From contig NZ_CP022222.1 in assembly GCF_009930815.1 (NCBI RefSeq), positions 7,172,501-7,236,500 of the forward strand: a DNA stretch of 64,000 nt. The letters are read 5' to 3'. The position numbers and the translations under genes were made by a program. The DNA is from Bradyrhizobium sp. CCBAU 051011 (GTDB lineage Bacteria > Pseudomonadota > Alphaproteobacteria > Rhizobiales > Xanthobacteraceae). The notes beneath the pieces are model-generated. The model worked only from the letters and a program-made list of their open reading frames with translations. It did not search any database and was not told the origin of the DNA. Below, in pieces: positions 28,203-37,423 of the stretch. Within the stretch, counting starts at the first letter, position 1. Every line of letters begins with the position of its first letter.

Positions 28203-29537
28203 CTAGTTCGGCACCGCGCGCTTCGCGGCGGTCACCGCGTTCGCGTTCACGCTGCCGCCGCGCAAAAGGTTGAAGGCGGCGTTCAGCGCCTTGTCGTCCT
28301 TTTCGTTCGGCGGGACGTAGGCCTGCGAGCCGGCCTGCTCGGCGCCGTCGGCGGCGAGATGGCCGCGCATCGACGCTTCGCCTTTCAGATCGGTGCGGCC
28401 CTTGAGTTCATCCGGCACGTCCTGCAGGACCTCGATGTCGGGCGCGATGCCCTGGGCCTGGATCGAGCGGCCGGACGGCGTGAAGTAGCGCGCCGTGGTC
28501 AGTGCGAGCGCGCCATTGCCTGATCCGAGCGGGATGATGGTCTGCACCGAGCCCTTGCCGAAGGTGCGCGTGCCGACCAGCGTGGCGCGCTTGTGGTCGC
28601 GCAGCGCGCCGGCCACGATCTCGGAGGCGGAAGCCGAGCCGCCATTGATCAGCACGACCAGCGGCTTGCCCTTGGTGATGTCGCCGCCGCGCGCGGTAAA
28701 GCGCTGGGTTTCCTCCGAGGTGCGGCCGCGGGTCGAGACCACCTCGCCCCGGTTCATGAAGGCGCTCGACACCGAAACGGCCTGGTCGAGCAACCCGCCG
28801 GGATTATTGCGGAGGTCGACGACATAGCCAGCGAGTTTTTCCGGCGGAATTTCCTTGGAGATGCTGGCGATCGCCTTCTTCAGGCCGTCGGTGGTCTGCT
28901 CGTTGAATCGGGTGATCCTGATGTAGCCGATATCGCCGCCGTCGGTCTTGTGGCGGACCGGCCGCACCCGGATGATCTCGCGCACGATGGCGACATCGAT
29001 CGGCGCGGCGGAACCCTTGCGCACGACCTTGAGCCGGATCTTGCTGTTGGCGGGGCCCTTCATCCGGGCGACCGCCTGTTCGAGCGTCATGCCCTGAATC
29101 TGCTCGTCGTCGATCTGGGTGATCACGTCGCCCGACAGCATGCCGGCTTTCGCCGCGGGCGTCTCGTCGATCGGCGTCACCACCTTGACGAGGCCCTCTT
29201 CCATCGTGACCTCGATGCCGAGCCCGCCGAACTCGCCATGCGTGGTCTCCTGCATGTCGCTCCAGCCTTTCTCATTCATGTATCGCGAATGAGGATCGAG
29301 CGCGGAGATCATGCCGTTGATGGCGCCTTCCATCAGCTTGGAATCGTCAGGCTTCTCGACGTAGCTGGTCTTGATCCGCTCGAACACGTTGCCGAACAGA
29401 TTGAGCTGGTTATAGGTGTCGGAACGGGCCGCGGCCTTTGCCGCCGCTACCAGATTTGTCCCCTGCGGTCCGACCACGAGAACGGTCAGACACACGCCCG
29501 TCACGGTGCCGAGAAGAAAGGCAAGATTCCTGCGCAT
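28203..29537 (-). CDS. ctpA: C-terminal processing peptidase, S41 family
   Basis: The product of about 444 residues begins MRRNLAFLLGTVTGVCLTVLVVG, a signal or anchor helix; an upstream in-frame start adds 14 residues and is less likely. A PDZ domain (about 90-180; GGLGIEVTMEEGLVKVV, DVITQIDDEQIQGM) precedes the S41 catalytic domain with nucleophile Ser in LINGGSASASEIVAGAL and general-base Lys in GTRTFGKGSVQT. CtpA proteases cleave periplasmic proteins at their C-termini and in other bacteria act on peptidoglycan hydrolases. It stands alone here, next to a dispersed repeat. Confidence 0.93.
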   Translation of the reverse strand: MRRNLAFLLGTVTGVCLTVLVVGPQGTNLVAAAKAAARSDTYNQLNLFGNVFERIKTSYVEKPDDSKLMEGAINGMISALDPHSRYMNEKGWSDMQETTHGEFGGLGIEVTMEEGLVKVVTPIDETPAAKAGMLSGDVITQIDDEQIQGMTLEQAVARMKGPANSKIRLKVVRKGSAAPIDVAIVREIIRVRPVRHKTDGGDIGYIRITRFNEQTTDGLKKAIASISKEIPPEKLAGYVVDLRNNPGGLLDQAVSVSSAFMNRGEVVSTRGRTSEETQRFTARGGDITKGKPLVVLINGGSASASEIVAGALRDHKRATLVGTRTFGKGSVQTIIPLGSGNGALALTTARYFTPSGRSIQAQGIAPDIEVLQDVPDELKGRTDLKGEASMRGHLAADGAEQAGSQAYVPPNEKDDKALNAAFNLLRGGSVNANAVTAAKRAVPN

Positions 29538-29715
29538 CGTGGGGCGTCCCTTTATCTCTACGGACGCCCACCATCCCATGTGAATCGGCGCCCCTGTCCC
29601 GGCCCCGCCAACTCACAATGGCTTTTTGGTCGGATCAAGGCACGCCGGCCCGGCGCAATACGGTCGTTTACAGGTGTGTCGTTTGCGTTCCGGCGGGCTT
29701 ACGGATTTGAGATCG

Positions 29716-30897
29716 CTACGAATTCGAGGCCGCTTGATCGGCCTCCCACAGGCCGGTTTGCCAGGTGGAGGGCCTGGTTCCAAAACCGCGCTTGGCGCGG
29801 GTGCCCAGCCAATAGCCGAATTGCGGGGGAACGTTGCGGAACGGGCCCTCGACGCCGAGTTTGAGCGCGGCGTCCATCGGCCAGTTGGGATTGTTGAGGA
29901 TTTCCCGCCCGACCGCGATCAGATCGGCCTGGCCATCGCGCAGGATCTGCTCGGCCTGGTCACCATGGATAATGAGGCCAACCGCCATGGTCATGATCTC
30001 GGCATGGCGCCGGACGTATTCCGATAGCGGCACCTGGTAGCTGTATTTGATTTCCTTGCCCAGGATCGGCGCCGTCTCAGAGATGCCGCCGGAGGAGCAG
30101 TCGATGACGTCGACGCCCTTGGTCTTCAGGATCTGTGCCAGCCGCGCGCTCTGTTCCGGCCCCCAGCCGGCATTGTCCTCGACCGACAGGCGGACGAACA
30201 GCGGCTTGTGGTCCGGCCAGTGCGCGCGCACGGCCTCCGTCACCTCGATCAGGAAGCGCATGCGGCCCGCTTCCGAGCCGCCATATTCGTCCGTACGCTG
30301 GTTGGATCGCTCCGACAGGAACTCATGCACGAGGTAGCCGTGGGCGCCGTGCAGCTCCAGCACGTCGAAGCCCGCCGCATGCGCGCGGCGCGCCGCCTGC
30401 CCCCAGGCCTGCACCAGGTCCTTCACCTCGCCGGTTTCGAGCGCGCGCGGCACCGGCCATTTCTCGCTGTGGGCGATCGCGCTCGGCGCCACCGGCTGCC
30501 ACGCGTCCCAATCCTCGATATCGGGCGTCCGCTGCAGCGGGCGGTCGCCCGCCCACGGCCGGCTCGCGCGCGCCTTGCGGCCGGAATGGCCGAGCTGAAT
30601 GCCGGCGACTGCGTTCTGCTGCTTGATGAATTGGACGAGGCGGCCGAGCGGCGCGACGAACTTGTCGTCCCAGATGCCGAGATCGCCGACGGTGCCGCAG
30701 CCGCGCCGCTCGACCTTGGTCGATTCCACGACGACGAGACCGGCCCCGCCGGCGGCAAACTTGCCGGCATTCATCAGATGCCAGTCGGTCGGAAAGCCCT
30801 TCTCGGCCGAATATTGATGCATCGGCGGCACCACGATGCGGTTCTTTAAGCTGACGCCGCGGATCGTTATCGGGGAAAACAGCAGCGTTTCCGTCAT
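29716..30897 (-). CDS. NADH:flavin oxidoreductase, YqjM/old-yellow-enzyme family
   Basis: The product is a 393-residue FMN TIM barrel when started at MTETLLFSP. Motifs are KNRIVVPPMHQYSAEKG (with the conserved Tyr), IQLGHSGRKA, the substrate-binding HGAHGYLVHEFLSERSNQR, DEYGGS, and a late ADLIAVGREILNNPNW. Such enzymes reduce activated C=C bonds of enones or nitro compounds with NAD(P)H. A small secreted protein gene precedes it with a 53-base gap on the same strand. The physiological substrate is unknown. Confidence 0.92.
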   Translation of the reverse strand: MTETLLFSPITIRGVSLKNRIVVPPMHQYSAEKGFPTDWHLMNAGKFAAGGAGLVVVESTKVERRGCGTVGDLGIWDDKFVAPLGRLVQFIKQQNAVAGIQLGHSGRKARASRPWAGDRPLQRTPDIEDWDAWQPVAPSAIAHSEKWPVPRALETGEVKDLVQAWGQAARRAHAAGFDVLELHGAHGYLVHEFLSERSNQRTDEYGGSEAGRMRFLIEVTEAVRAHWPDHKPLFVRLSVEDNAGWGPEQSARLAQILKTKGVDVIDCSSGGISETAPILGKEIKYSYQVPLSEYVRRHAEIMTMAVGLIIHGDQAEQILRDGQADLIAVGREILNNPNWPMDAALKLGVEGPFRNVPPQFGYWLGTRAKRGFGTRPSTWQTGLWEADQAASNS

Positions 30898-30950
30898 GCC
30901 TGCCTGCCTCGCGGACATCATTGTCCCGGCACGGCGCCGGGATGTGTCTT

Positions 30951-31259
30951 CTACTTTGCGCTGGTGCCGGTTTTGGTATCGGCGGATTTGGCCTTCGGTT
31001 TCGCTGCCGCCTTGTCGGCCTTTGGTGCGCTGTTGTCGCCGCGCATCGTTCCCCAGGGATCGCTGCCCTTCTGTTGTTCCGGGATATTGCCGAGCGACCG
31101 CTTGTAGGCCCGCTCGGCGTCCTTCTCGGCCGCGATCTCCGCCCCCGTCTTGGGCTTGTCCTCCTCGCCATATCTGGCGGGGCCTTTTTGGGCCGCAGCC
31201 GGTCCGGCGAGCAACGCGATCGCAGCCGCAGCGCCCAAAATTCTACCCAGGATTTTCAT
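30951..31259 (-). CDS. Small secreted Lys/Ala-rich protein, 102 aa
   Basis: It has a signal peptide (MKILGRILGAAAAIALLAGPAAAQ). A polar region follows (YGEEDKPKTGAEIAAEKDAERAYKRSL, then SDPWGTMR), with a low-complexity tail of KADKAAAKPKAKSADTK type. The DPWG(T/N)MR segment recurs in small rhizobial exported proteins of unknown role. It probably shares a transcript with the old-yellow-enzyme gene, which follows it. The 125 bases to the divergent YihX-like gene would hold both promoters. Confidence 0.72.
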   Translation of the reverse strand: MKILGRILGAAAAIALLAGPAAAQKGPARYGEEDKPKTGAEIAAEKDAERAYKRSLGNIPEQQKGSDPWGTMRGDNSAPKADKAAAKPKAKSADTKTGTSAK

Positions 31260-31384
31260 GCCACCACTCCCTGTTTGACCCCACGCTTAGCACAGCTCGC
31301 GCAGCGGCTTAAGCGCCGGATTACGCTTGGACGCAAATCGCCGTGGCCGTTGCCGAGGCCGGTCCAGTTTTGTAAACGACTGCC

Positions 31385-32011
31385 ATGAATTTGCCGCCAG
31401 CGCCCCATTCCGTCGACGCCTTGCTGTTCGACCTCGGCCGTGTCGTGCTCGATATCAGCTTTGATCAGGTAATGACCTGCTGGGCGGGGCATGCGGGCTG
31501 CGCGCCTGCAGACCTTACCAGCCGCTTTGTCGTCAACGACAGTTTCAAGCATCACGAGACCGGCCGGATCGACGACGCCGCGTTCTTTGCGAACCTGCGG
31601 CAATCGCTCGGCATCGGCATTACAGACGCCCAGTTCCTCGAAGGCTGGAACGCGATCTTCACCGGCGAGATGCCGGGCATCGCACCGCTGTTGGCCGGCG
31701 CGGCCAAGCGCCTGCCGCTTTATGCATTTTCCAACACCAATCCGGCTCATGTCGCGCATTTTTCGCAGGCCTATGCCGGCGTGCTCGGCCATTTCCGCGA
31801 GATCTTCCTGTCCTCCAGCATCGGTTTGCGCAAACCCGACGCGGAGGCCTATGATCACGTGATAAAGGCGATCGGCGTGCCGGCGTCGCGGATTCTGTTC
31901 TTCGACGACTCGGCCGCCAATATCGAAGGTGCGCGGGCGCGCGGCCTTTCTGCCATCCACGTGACATCGACGGATGACGTGGCTAGGGCACTGACTGCGC
32001 TTGGAATCTAG
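31385..32011 (+). CDS. HAD phosphatase, YihX-like (sugar-1-phosphate phosphatase family)
   Basis: The 208 residues follow the E. coli YihX pattern closely: motif I LLFDLGRVVLDI (Gly replaces the usual second Asp at that spacing, as in YihX), FKHHETGRIDDAAFF, motif II FSNTNPAHV, motif III LRKPDAEAYDHV and motif IV ILFFDDSAANIEGA. YihX hydrolyses alpha-glucose 1-phosphate; the same substrate is possible here but inferred. It precedes moeA by 26 bases in the same direction and may be cotranscribed. Confidence 0.85.
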   Translation: MNLPPAPHSVDALLFDLGRVVLDISFDQVMTCWAGHAGCAPADLTSRFVVNDSFKHHETGRIDDAAFFANLRQSLGIGITDAQFLEGWNAIFTGEMPGIAPLLAGAAKRLPLYAFSNTNPAHVAHFSQAYAGVLGHFREIFLSSSIGLRKPDAEAYDHVIKAIGVPASRILFFDDSAANIEGARARGLSAIHVTSTDDVARALTALGI

Positions 32012-32037
32012 CGCTGGAATTTGACGGAGGTCTGCCC

Positions 32038-33249
32038 GTGGCCTTGATGCCTGTCGCCGATGCGCTTGCTGCGATCCTTGCCGGCGCTGAAGCGCTGCCC
32101 GAAGAAATGGTGGCCCTCGATGCCGCCCATCATCGCATCCTCGCGCGCGACGTCGCCGCGCGGCGGACGCAGCCGCCGCTGGCGATGTCGGCAATGGACG
32201 GCTATGCGGTGCGTGCGGCCGATGCCGCCGACGCCAGCGCGCGGCTGAAGGTGATCGGCGAGGTCGCCGCCGGCCGGCCGTTCGAGCGCAAGGTCGGCCA
32301 GGGCGAGGCGGTACGGATCTTCACCGGTGGCGTGATCCCCGACGGCGCCGACGCCGTCATCATCCAGGAAGACACGGCAGCCGACGGCGATCATATCACC
32401 ATCTCGGAAGCCGCCGTTCGGGGACGGCACATCCGTGCCGCCGGCGTCGACTTCCGCGAGGGTGACGTCCTGCTCAAACGCGGGCGCCGTCTCGGCGACC
32501 GCGACCTGTCGCTCGCCGCCGGCATGAACTATCCGGAGCTAGCGGTGCACCGCCGCCCGAAGGTCGCTGTGCTCGCGACCGGCGACGAGCTGGTGATGCC
32601 GGGGGCAAGCCCCGGTCCTGGCCAGATCGTCTATTCCAACGGCTATGGCCTGCGGGCGCTGGCGCGGGCCGAGGGGGCCGACGTCATCGATCTCGGCATC
32701 GCCGCCGACACTGTCGCCGCGACCACGCAAGGCATCCGCCGCGCCCGCGAGGCTGACGCAGACATCCTGATCACCATGGGCGGCGCCTCGGTCGGGGACC
32801 ACGACCTCGTCAAGCGCTCGCTGGAGGCCGAGGGCGTCGCCATGGCGTTCTGGCGGATCGCCATGCGGCCGGGCAAGCCGATGATGCACGGGCGGCTCGG
32901 CGCGATGCGGGTGATCGGCCTGCCCGGCAATCCCGTCTCCTCCTATGTCTGCGGCTTCCTGTTTCTGGTGCCGCTGATTCGCGCATTGTCGGGCCGCGAC
33001 CACGTTCATCACGTCAGAGAAAGCGCCCTGCTCGGCCGCGACCTCGCCGCCAACGACCAGCGCGAGGACTATCTGCGCGCACGCCTCGAAGCGCGCGAAG
33101 ACGGCACGCTGGTCGCCGTGCCGGTGAACCATCAGGACTCGTCGCTATTGGGGAATCTCGCTGCGGCACAGGCATTAGTGATACGTCCGCCGTTCGCGCC
33201 GGCGGCCGCCAAGGGGGCGCCTTGCGAGCTGCTGCGGCTGCCGGAATGA
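32038..33249 (+). CDS. moeA: Molybdopterin molybdenumtransferase
   Basis: The 403-residue protein starts at GTG with GGAGG upstream. MoeA inserts molybdate into adenylylated molybdopterin. Visible are the domain-linking SAMDGYAVRAADA, FTGGVIPDGADAVIIQED, VLATGDELV and TMGGASVGDHDLVK (MPT-binding fold), followed by GLPGNPVSSYVCGFLF and the C-terminal beta-barrel. It normally follows moaC directly; the two are here separated by accessory genes. lexA is next in the same direction, behind its own promoter. Confidence 0.96.
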   Translation: MALMPVADALAAILAGAEALPEEMVALDAAHHRILARDVAARRTQPPLAMSAMDGYAVRAADAADASARLKVIGEVAAGRPFERKVGQGEAVRIFTGGVIPDGADAVIIQEDTAADGDHITISEAAVRGRHIRAAGVDFREGDVLLKRGRRLGDRDLSLAAGMNYPELAVHRRPKVAVLATGDELVMPGASPGPGQIVYSNGYGLRALARAEGADVIDLGIAADTVAATTQGIRRAREADADILITMGGASVGDHDLVKRSLEAEGVAMAFWRIAMRPGKPMMHGRLGAMRVIGLPGNPVSSYVCGFLFLVPLIRALSGRDHVHHVRESALLGRDLAANDQREDYLRARLEAREDGTLVAVPVNHQDSSLLGNLAAAQALVIRPPFAPAAAKGAPCELLRLPE

Positions 33250-33310
33250 CGCCTCAAGACGCGTCTTGGACAGAAACCCTGACGCGTTCACCTGAAATTA
33301 AGTGGTTGCG

Positions 33311-33325
33311 GAACACATATCGAAC
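33311..33325 (-). promoter_or_regulatory. SOS box (alphaproteobacterial LexA site) in the lexA promoter
   Basis: GAAC-N7-GAAC on the plus strand reads GTTCGATATGTGTTC on the minus strand, an exact GTTC-N7-GTTC alphaproteobacterial SOS box. It lies between a weak TTGCGG (33306-33311) and TATAGT (33327-33332), so bound LexA would cover the promoter of lexA, 121 bases before the start codon. Box and spacing are observed; autorepression is inferred from the family. Confidence 0.85.
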
Positions 33326-33445
33326 ATATAGTGTCCGTTCATGATTTGTTTCGACTGCTGGTGTCTCTGCCTGGGAGTTTGGGGACTCCCGCCATCCGAG
33401 CGCTGAAGATTCGAAACGACGACGCCAACCGGGGGATTGCTCGCG

Positions 33446-34147
33446 ATGCTTACGCGCAAACAGTACGAACTTCTGCGTTTCATCAATGAACGGCTGAAAG
33501 AGGCTGGCGTACCGCCCTCCTTCGACGAGATGAAGGACGCGCTCGACCTGCGCTCGAAATCCGGAATCCACCGCCTCATTACGGCGCTGGAGGAGCGCGG
33601 CTTTATCCGCCGGCTGCCCAACCGCGCCCGCGCTATTGAAGTCATCAAGCTGCCGGAGTTGGCGGCTGCCGGCAACGGCCGCCGTGGCTTCACGCCGAGC
33701 GTCATTGAAGGCACGCTCGGCAAGCGCACGGTGAGCCTGCCCGCCGCCGAGGATGACGGCAATCGCCCGGTCGCGGTGCCCGTGATGGGCCGGATCGCCG
33801 CCGGTACGCCGATCGAGGCGCTGCAGACTCGCAGCCACACCATCAGCGTGCCGCCCGACATGCTCGGCTCCGGCGAGCACTACGCGCTCGAAGTACGCGG
33901 CGATTCCATGGTCGAGGCCGGCATCCTCGACGGCGACATGGCGCTGATCCAGCGCAACGAGACCGCCGACACCGGCGACATCGTGGTGGCGCTGATCGAC
34001 GAGGAGGAAGCTACGCTAAAACGCTTCCGCCGCCGCGGCGCCTCGATCGCGCTGGAGCCCGCCAACGCCGCCTATGAAGTCCGCATCCTGCCGCCGAACC
34101 GGGTCCGGATTCAGGGCAAGCTGATCGGCCTTTACCGCAAATACTGA
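33446..34147 (+). CDS. lexA: SOS-response repressor LexA
   Basis: The 233-residue protein is taken from the ATG at 33446, with GGGGGA before it. Its N-terminal winged helix ([45 protein letters not shown]) binds SOS boxes. The hinge contains the Ala-Gly autocleavage site in GRIAAGTP. The S24 domain has the catalytic Ser in [15 protein letters not shown] and Lys in EEATLKRF. RecA-stimulated self-cleavage derepresses DNA-repair genes. Its own promoter carries an exact SOS box and a strong terminator follows, so it is monocistronic. Confidence 0.98.
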   Translation: MLTRKQYELLRFINERLKEAGVPPSFDEMKDALDLRSKSGIHRLITALEERGFIRRLPNRARAIEVIKLPELAAAGNGRRGFTPSVIEGTLGKRTVSLPAAEDDGNRPVAVPVMGRIAAGTPIEALQTRSHTISVPPDMLGSGEHYALEVRGDSMVEAGILDGDMALIQRNETADTGDIVVALIDEEEATLKRFRRRGASIALEPANAAYEVRILPPNRVRIQGKLIGLYRKY

Positions 34148-34181
34148 CCGGTGTGCCGTCCGAGGACATGACGGAAAAGAA

Positions 34182-34206
34182 CCCCGGCCCTTCGCCGGGG
34201 TTTTTT
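34182..34206 (+). terminator. Intrinsic terminator of lexA
   Basis: CCCCGGC (34182-34188) and GCCGGGG (34194-34200) form a stem with a 5-base loop, followed directly by TTTTTT. It lies 35 bases after the lexA stop. This is the clearest rho-independent terminator in the window. Confidence 0.9.
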
Positions 34207-34375
34207 GTTGAACGATTGGAACCAAGGCACGTTAGCGCGTTTGTGAATGTGGCGCAGCGCGCCAGTCGCAGAATTGCCCAGAAAAAAGAAAAGGCTCTGC
34301 GCCATGTCCACTCTGATAGGGGCCTGTGCCTCCTTGAAGACACGGGTCAGCTATCTCAAATGAGGGAGCCATCCG

Positions 34376-34798
34376 ATGTGTGACTATAGCCTGCATGCTG
34401 TGGCTACCCGGCCTGCCCAGGTCGGCGAGACGCTGATCACCACGACGTTCCGCGGTACATCGACCCGCGGCTTTGCGTCGGAACGCGAGCCAGCAGTGGC
34501 GGTCTGCATGCTTCCCGGCACCGAACTGGCGTTCGCCGAGGACGTCAAATACGACAACCGCTGGATCTGGACGCGAACCACCGACTGGCGGGTCGGCAAA
34601 TTCAATCAGATCGAACCCGAAGTCGCCGACCGTCATCATGACGCGATCGAATTTCCTGATGGAAGCCATGTGCTGGTGACGCAGCTTTGCGAAGGCCAGC
34701 GCGCAACCGTGCTGCAATTGCCGGTGGTTCAGACCGGTGGCGAGCGCGCACCGAAGGTGACGGAAGCACGTCCGGCCGCTTCGATCGTGACCGGATAG
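34376..34798 (+). CDS. Conserved protein of unknown function, 140 aa
   Basis: The ATG at 34376 is preceded by GAGGGAG at suitable spacing. The sequence starts MCDYSLHAVATRPAQVGETLITTTFRGTSTRGFAS and continues with beta-rich stretches (AVAVCMLPGTELAF, RTTDWRVGKFNQIE, AIEFPDGSHVLVTQL). It has no signal or membrane segment. It resembles a rhizobial family usually annotated as hypothetical. The second residue being Cys with a short conserved N-terminus is notable. The 228 bases from the lexA stop contain the terminator and presumably its own promoter. Confidence 0.7.
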   Translation: MCDYSLHAVATRPAQVGETLITTTFRGTSTRGFASEREPAVAVCMLPGTELAFAEDVKYDNRWIWTRTTDWRVGKFNQIEPEVADRHHDAIEFPDGSHVLVTQLCEGQRATVLQLPVVQTGGERAPKVTEARPAASIVTG

Positions 34799-34882
34799 AC
34801 GCCACGTGGATGCGATCCGCCGGTCCAGGCCGGCGGATCATGGTGATGCGTTTTTCAAAATTCGGCACCGAGGGGGCAACCG

Positions 34883-35119
34883 GTGGTCAACAAAGTCACA
34901 TGGCAAAGGGCTGGACGCGTCACCGAGCCCGGACGTTACATGTTCAGATATGGCTGGCTCACCATCACGGCCGAAGACCTCGCGATCTGGCAGCAATTCC
35001 CCGAAGCGTCTTTCACGCTGGTCAACCTGCCGTCATCCCCCGACGCGCCGGAGGAATTCCACCTCGGCGCGTTCGAGATACCGGCCCATCCGTCCAGTCC
35101 CCCGATCGACGAGCATTGA
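34883..35119 (+). CDS. Conserved small protein of unknown function, 78 aa
   Basis: It starts at a GTG (34883) 84 bases after the previous gene, with the sequence VNKVTWQRAGRVTEPGRYMFRYGWLTITAEDLAIWQQFP. A Pro-rich acidic end follows (SSPDAPEEFHLGAFEIPAHPSSPPIDEH). The compact, aromatic-rich first half looks like a real folded domain, not a shadow. No ribosome-binding site is clear and no family is recognised. It ends 7 bases before the convergent comEC stop. Confidence 0.6.
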   Translation: MVNKVTWQRAGRVTEPGRYMFRYGWLTITAEDLAIWQQFPEASFTLVNLPSSPDAPEEFHLGAFEIPAHPSSPPIDEH

Positions 35120-35126
35120 AATCCGC

Positions 35127-37421
35127 CTACTCTTCCGCCTGAAGGTCCGCCTCGGCTGGCGTCGCATCGACGGCGCGAGGCGGCACGACGCGCGGGGCCA
35201 GAACGTTGGCGTCGACCTCTCCCGCGTCGGCAACGGCCGGCCACCAGGGGCGGTCGCTCCCTCGCGGCTTCACCGCCTCGACGACAAATCCCTCGCGGCC
35301 TCGTCGCAGCGTCATGGCGCCCTGCCGCCGCAGCCGCTCGGCATCGATCACGGAAGCCGCGCAGGAAGCGGGCGCCTGCCGCAGGGTCACAATGAGCGCC
35401 GCGCGCTCGCAATCGTCCGCCAGCGCCTCGGGCCTGAACGCCTGCGCGACCAGGCCGCCGCCGGCGGACGGCATCACGCAGCCGAAATCGTCGCAGGAGA
35501 CGCCTGACGTGAGCGATGCATCGGTTGCCGTGCGCGCGTCGGCATCCGCCGCCAGCCACTCCTTCAGCAGGAAGACGTCCCGGGACCCCTTGGCCGCGTG
35601 CATCAGATGCAGCCTCCCATCCTGGCCGCGGACGCCGACATGGCGGCCGTCGGCGGAGATCAGGATATCCGGCTGCGGCGCCCTCGCCGCCCACAATGCC
35701 GCCGCCAGCACCAGCGCCGCGCCCGACCAGCGCAGCGGCGTGCGCAACAGGCCGAGCAGGATGATGCCGAGGCTCGCCGCGATCAGCGGCCCGATGCCGA
35801 TCGCCGGCACCCGGCCGACCGCGCCGGGCAGCGCTGCGACCCATTGCGCCACAGCGATCATCCAGTCGATGCCGACGCCCATGATCGCCCAGAACGGGCG
35901 ATCGAACCCGAATGGCATCGCGACGAGGCCGAGCAGCCCCGCCGGCATCACCAGCGCCGACACCACCGGCATCGCCGCGAGATTGGCGAGCACGCCATAG
36001 GGCGTGACCCGGTGGAAGTGGAAGGCGGCGTAGGGCGTGGTCGCGAGCCCCGCCACCAGCGAGGCCGGCAACAGCATGGTGATCTCGCGGCCGCCCCACA
36101 GCGCCGCGCGGGCGGTTGCGGTATGATCGGCGGTCGCGAACAGGCGCGGCATGCCGATCTGCACCAGCGCCACCAGCCCGAGCGTCGCCGCAAACGACAT
36201 CTGGAAACTCGGATGCACCAGCGCTTCCGGCGCGACCGTCAGCACGATCAGGGCGGCGACCGCCAGCGTGCGAAACGTAATCGCGCGGCGATCGACCATG
36301 ACGGCGATGAGCACCACCGCCGTCATGAAGAACGAGCGCTGCGTCGCGACCTCGGCGCCGGATAGCAACAGATAGAACGCGGCGGCGACGAGCGCGGCCG
36401 CCGCCGACCATTTCTTGATGGCGTAACCGACCGTGAGCGCAGGGAACAGGGCGAGCAGCGCCCGCACCGCAAAGAACACGACGCCGGCGACAACGGCCAT
36501 GTGGTAGCCGGAGATCGACAGCACGTGGCCGAGGCCGGAGATGAACATCGCATCGTTCACCGGCGGTGAGATCGCATCGCGCCGCCCGGTCAACAACGCG
36601 GTGGCAATGGCGCGCTGGTCGCCTTCCAGCGTGGTCCTGATCCGCGCATCGATGGTGTCGCGCAGGCCCTGCATGAACGCCGAATAGCGCAGGCGCAGCC
36701 CGCCGGCTTCCGGCGGCTCGGCGGTCTTGATCGCGCCCATCACGAAGCCGGAGGCGCCGATGCCGGCGAAAAACATGTCGCGGCTGAAATCGTAGCTGCC
36801 CGGCCGCACCGGCGAAAGCGGCGGCAACAGCCGCGCCTTCAGCTCGACAAAGCTGCCGACCGGCGGCGCCGTCCCCTTCTTCACCGACAGCCGCACGCGC
36901 TCGAGTCTTGTTTGGCCCCGCGCGCTTTCCATAGTGACCACGCGAAGCACAAAACGGTCGGTGCGCTCGCGGATGTCGCGGGTCTCGACGAAACCGGTCA
37001 GCGAGACCGAAAACATCGGCCGCGCCAGCACGCCATGCGCGACCCGCGCGGTCTTCCAGGTCGCGATCGCAAAGCCCGCCGCAACGGCTGCGACCATGAC
37101 CGCGAGCGGAAAGAATTTTTGCCGCCGCAACAGCACCGCCGCCGCGCACAGGGCGATCGCCACGACGGCAGCCGCCGATAGCGCCGGCTCATGATCGGCG
37201 GCGAAGTAGAATGCGATCCCGGTGCCGAACGCCACCGGCACCCAGGGCAGCAACCGCCCGGCACCGGCTTCCGCGCGCGCCCAGGCGCGCAGGGCCTCGA
37301 TCAGCGGCGGCCAGAATGCCGGACGCGATGGCAGAACGCCGCCGGCCGCTACTGCGGCGCACGGCGGCCAGGTGCCGGCATAGCCCCGCTTCCGGCCCGA
37401 AATGTCGCCTTGCTCCGCCAC
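35127..37421 (-). CDS. comEC: ComEC/Rec2 family competence-type membrane channel
   Basis: The 764-residue polytopic membrane protein has two N-terminal helices, then an OB-like soluble region (about 140-230). The Competence domain follows with its signature ALLTGRRDAISPPVNDAMFISGLGHVLSISGYHMAVVAG (about 275-315), and several more helices run to about residue 590. The C-terminal part (ILISADGRHVGVRGQDGRLHLM...) looks like a degenerate beta-lactamase-like remnant without the HxHxDH metal site. ComEC transports single-stranded DNA across the inner membrane during transformation. lexA - comEC - gltX is the expected order; 5.9 kb of extra genes now follow its start. Confidence 0.9.
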   Translation of the reverse strand: MAEQGDISGRKRGYAGTWPPCAAVAAGGVLPSRPAFWPPLIEALRAWARAEAGAGRLLPWVPVAFGTGIAFYFAADHEPALSAAAVVAIALCAAAVLLRRQKFFPLAVMVAAVAAGFAIATWKTARVAHGVLARPMFSVSLTGFVETRDIRERTDRFVLRVVTMESARGQTRLERVRLSVKKGTAPPVGSFVELKARLLPPLSPVRPGSYDFSRDMFFAGIGASGFVMGAIKTAEPPEAGGLRLRYSAFMQGLRDTIDARIRTTLEGDQRAIATALLTGRRDAISPPVNDAMFISGLGHVLSISGYHMAVVAGVVFFAVRALLALFPALTVGYAIKKWSAAAALVAAAFYLLLSGAEVATQRSFFMTAVVLIAVMVDRRAITFRTLAVAALIVLTVAPEALVHPSFQMSFAATLGLVALVQIGMPRLFATADHTATARAALWGGREITMLLPASLVAGLATTPYAAFHFHRVTPYGVLANLAAMPVVSALVMPAGLLGLVAMPFGFDRPFWAIMGVGIDWMIAVAQWVAALPGAVGRVPAIGIGPLIAASLGIILLGLLRTPLRWSGAALVLAAALWAARAPQPDILISADGRHVGVRGQDGRLHLMHAAKGSRDVFLLKEWLAADADARTATDASLTSGVSCDDFGCVMPSAGGGLVAQAFRPEALADDCERAALIVTLRQAPASCAASVIDAERLRRQGAMTLRRGREGFVVEAVKPRGSDRPWWPAVADAGEVDANVLAPRVVPPRAVDATPAEADLQAEE

Positions 37422-37423
37422 GC

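Noticed and set aside
34936..37149. 737-codon open frame on the minus strand overlapping comEC in another frame
   Set aside because: Its peptide is Arg/Ala/Gly-rich with no domain, and it follows from GC-rich third positions of comEC, whose own frame has clear membrane helices and the Competence signature.
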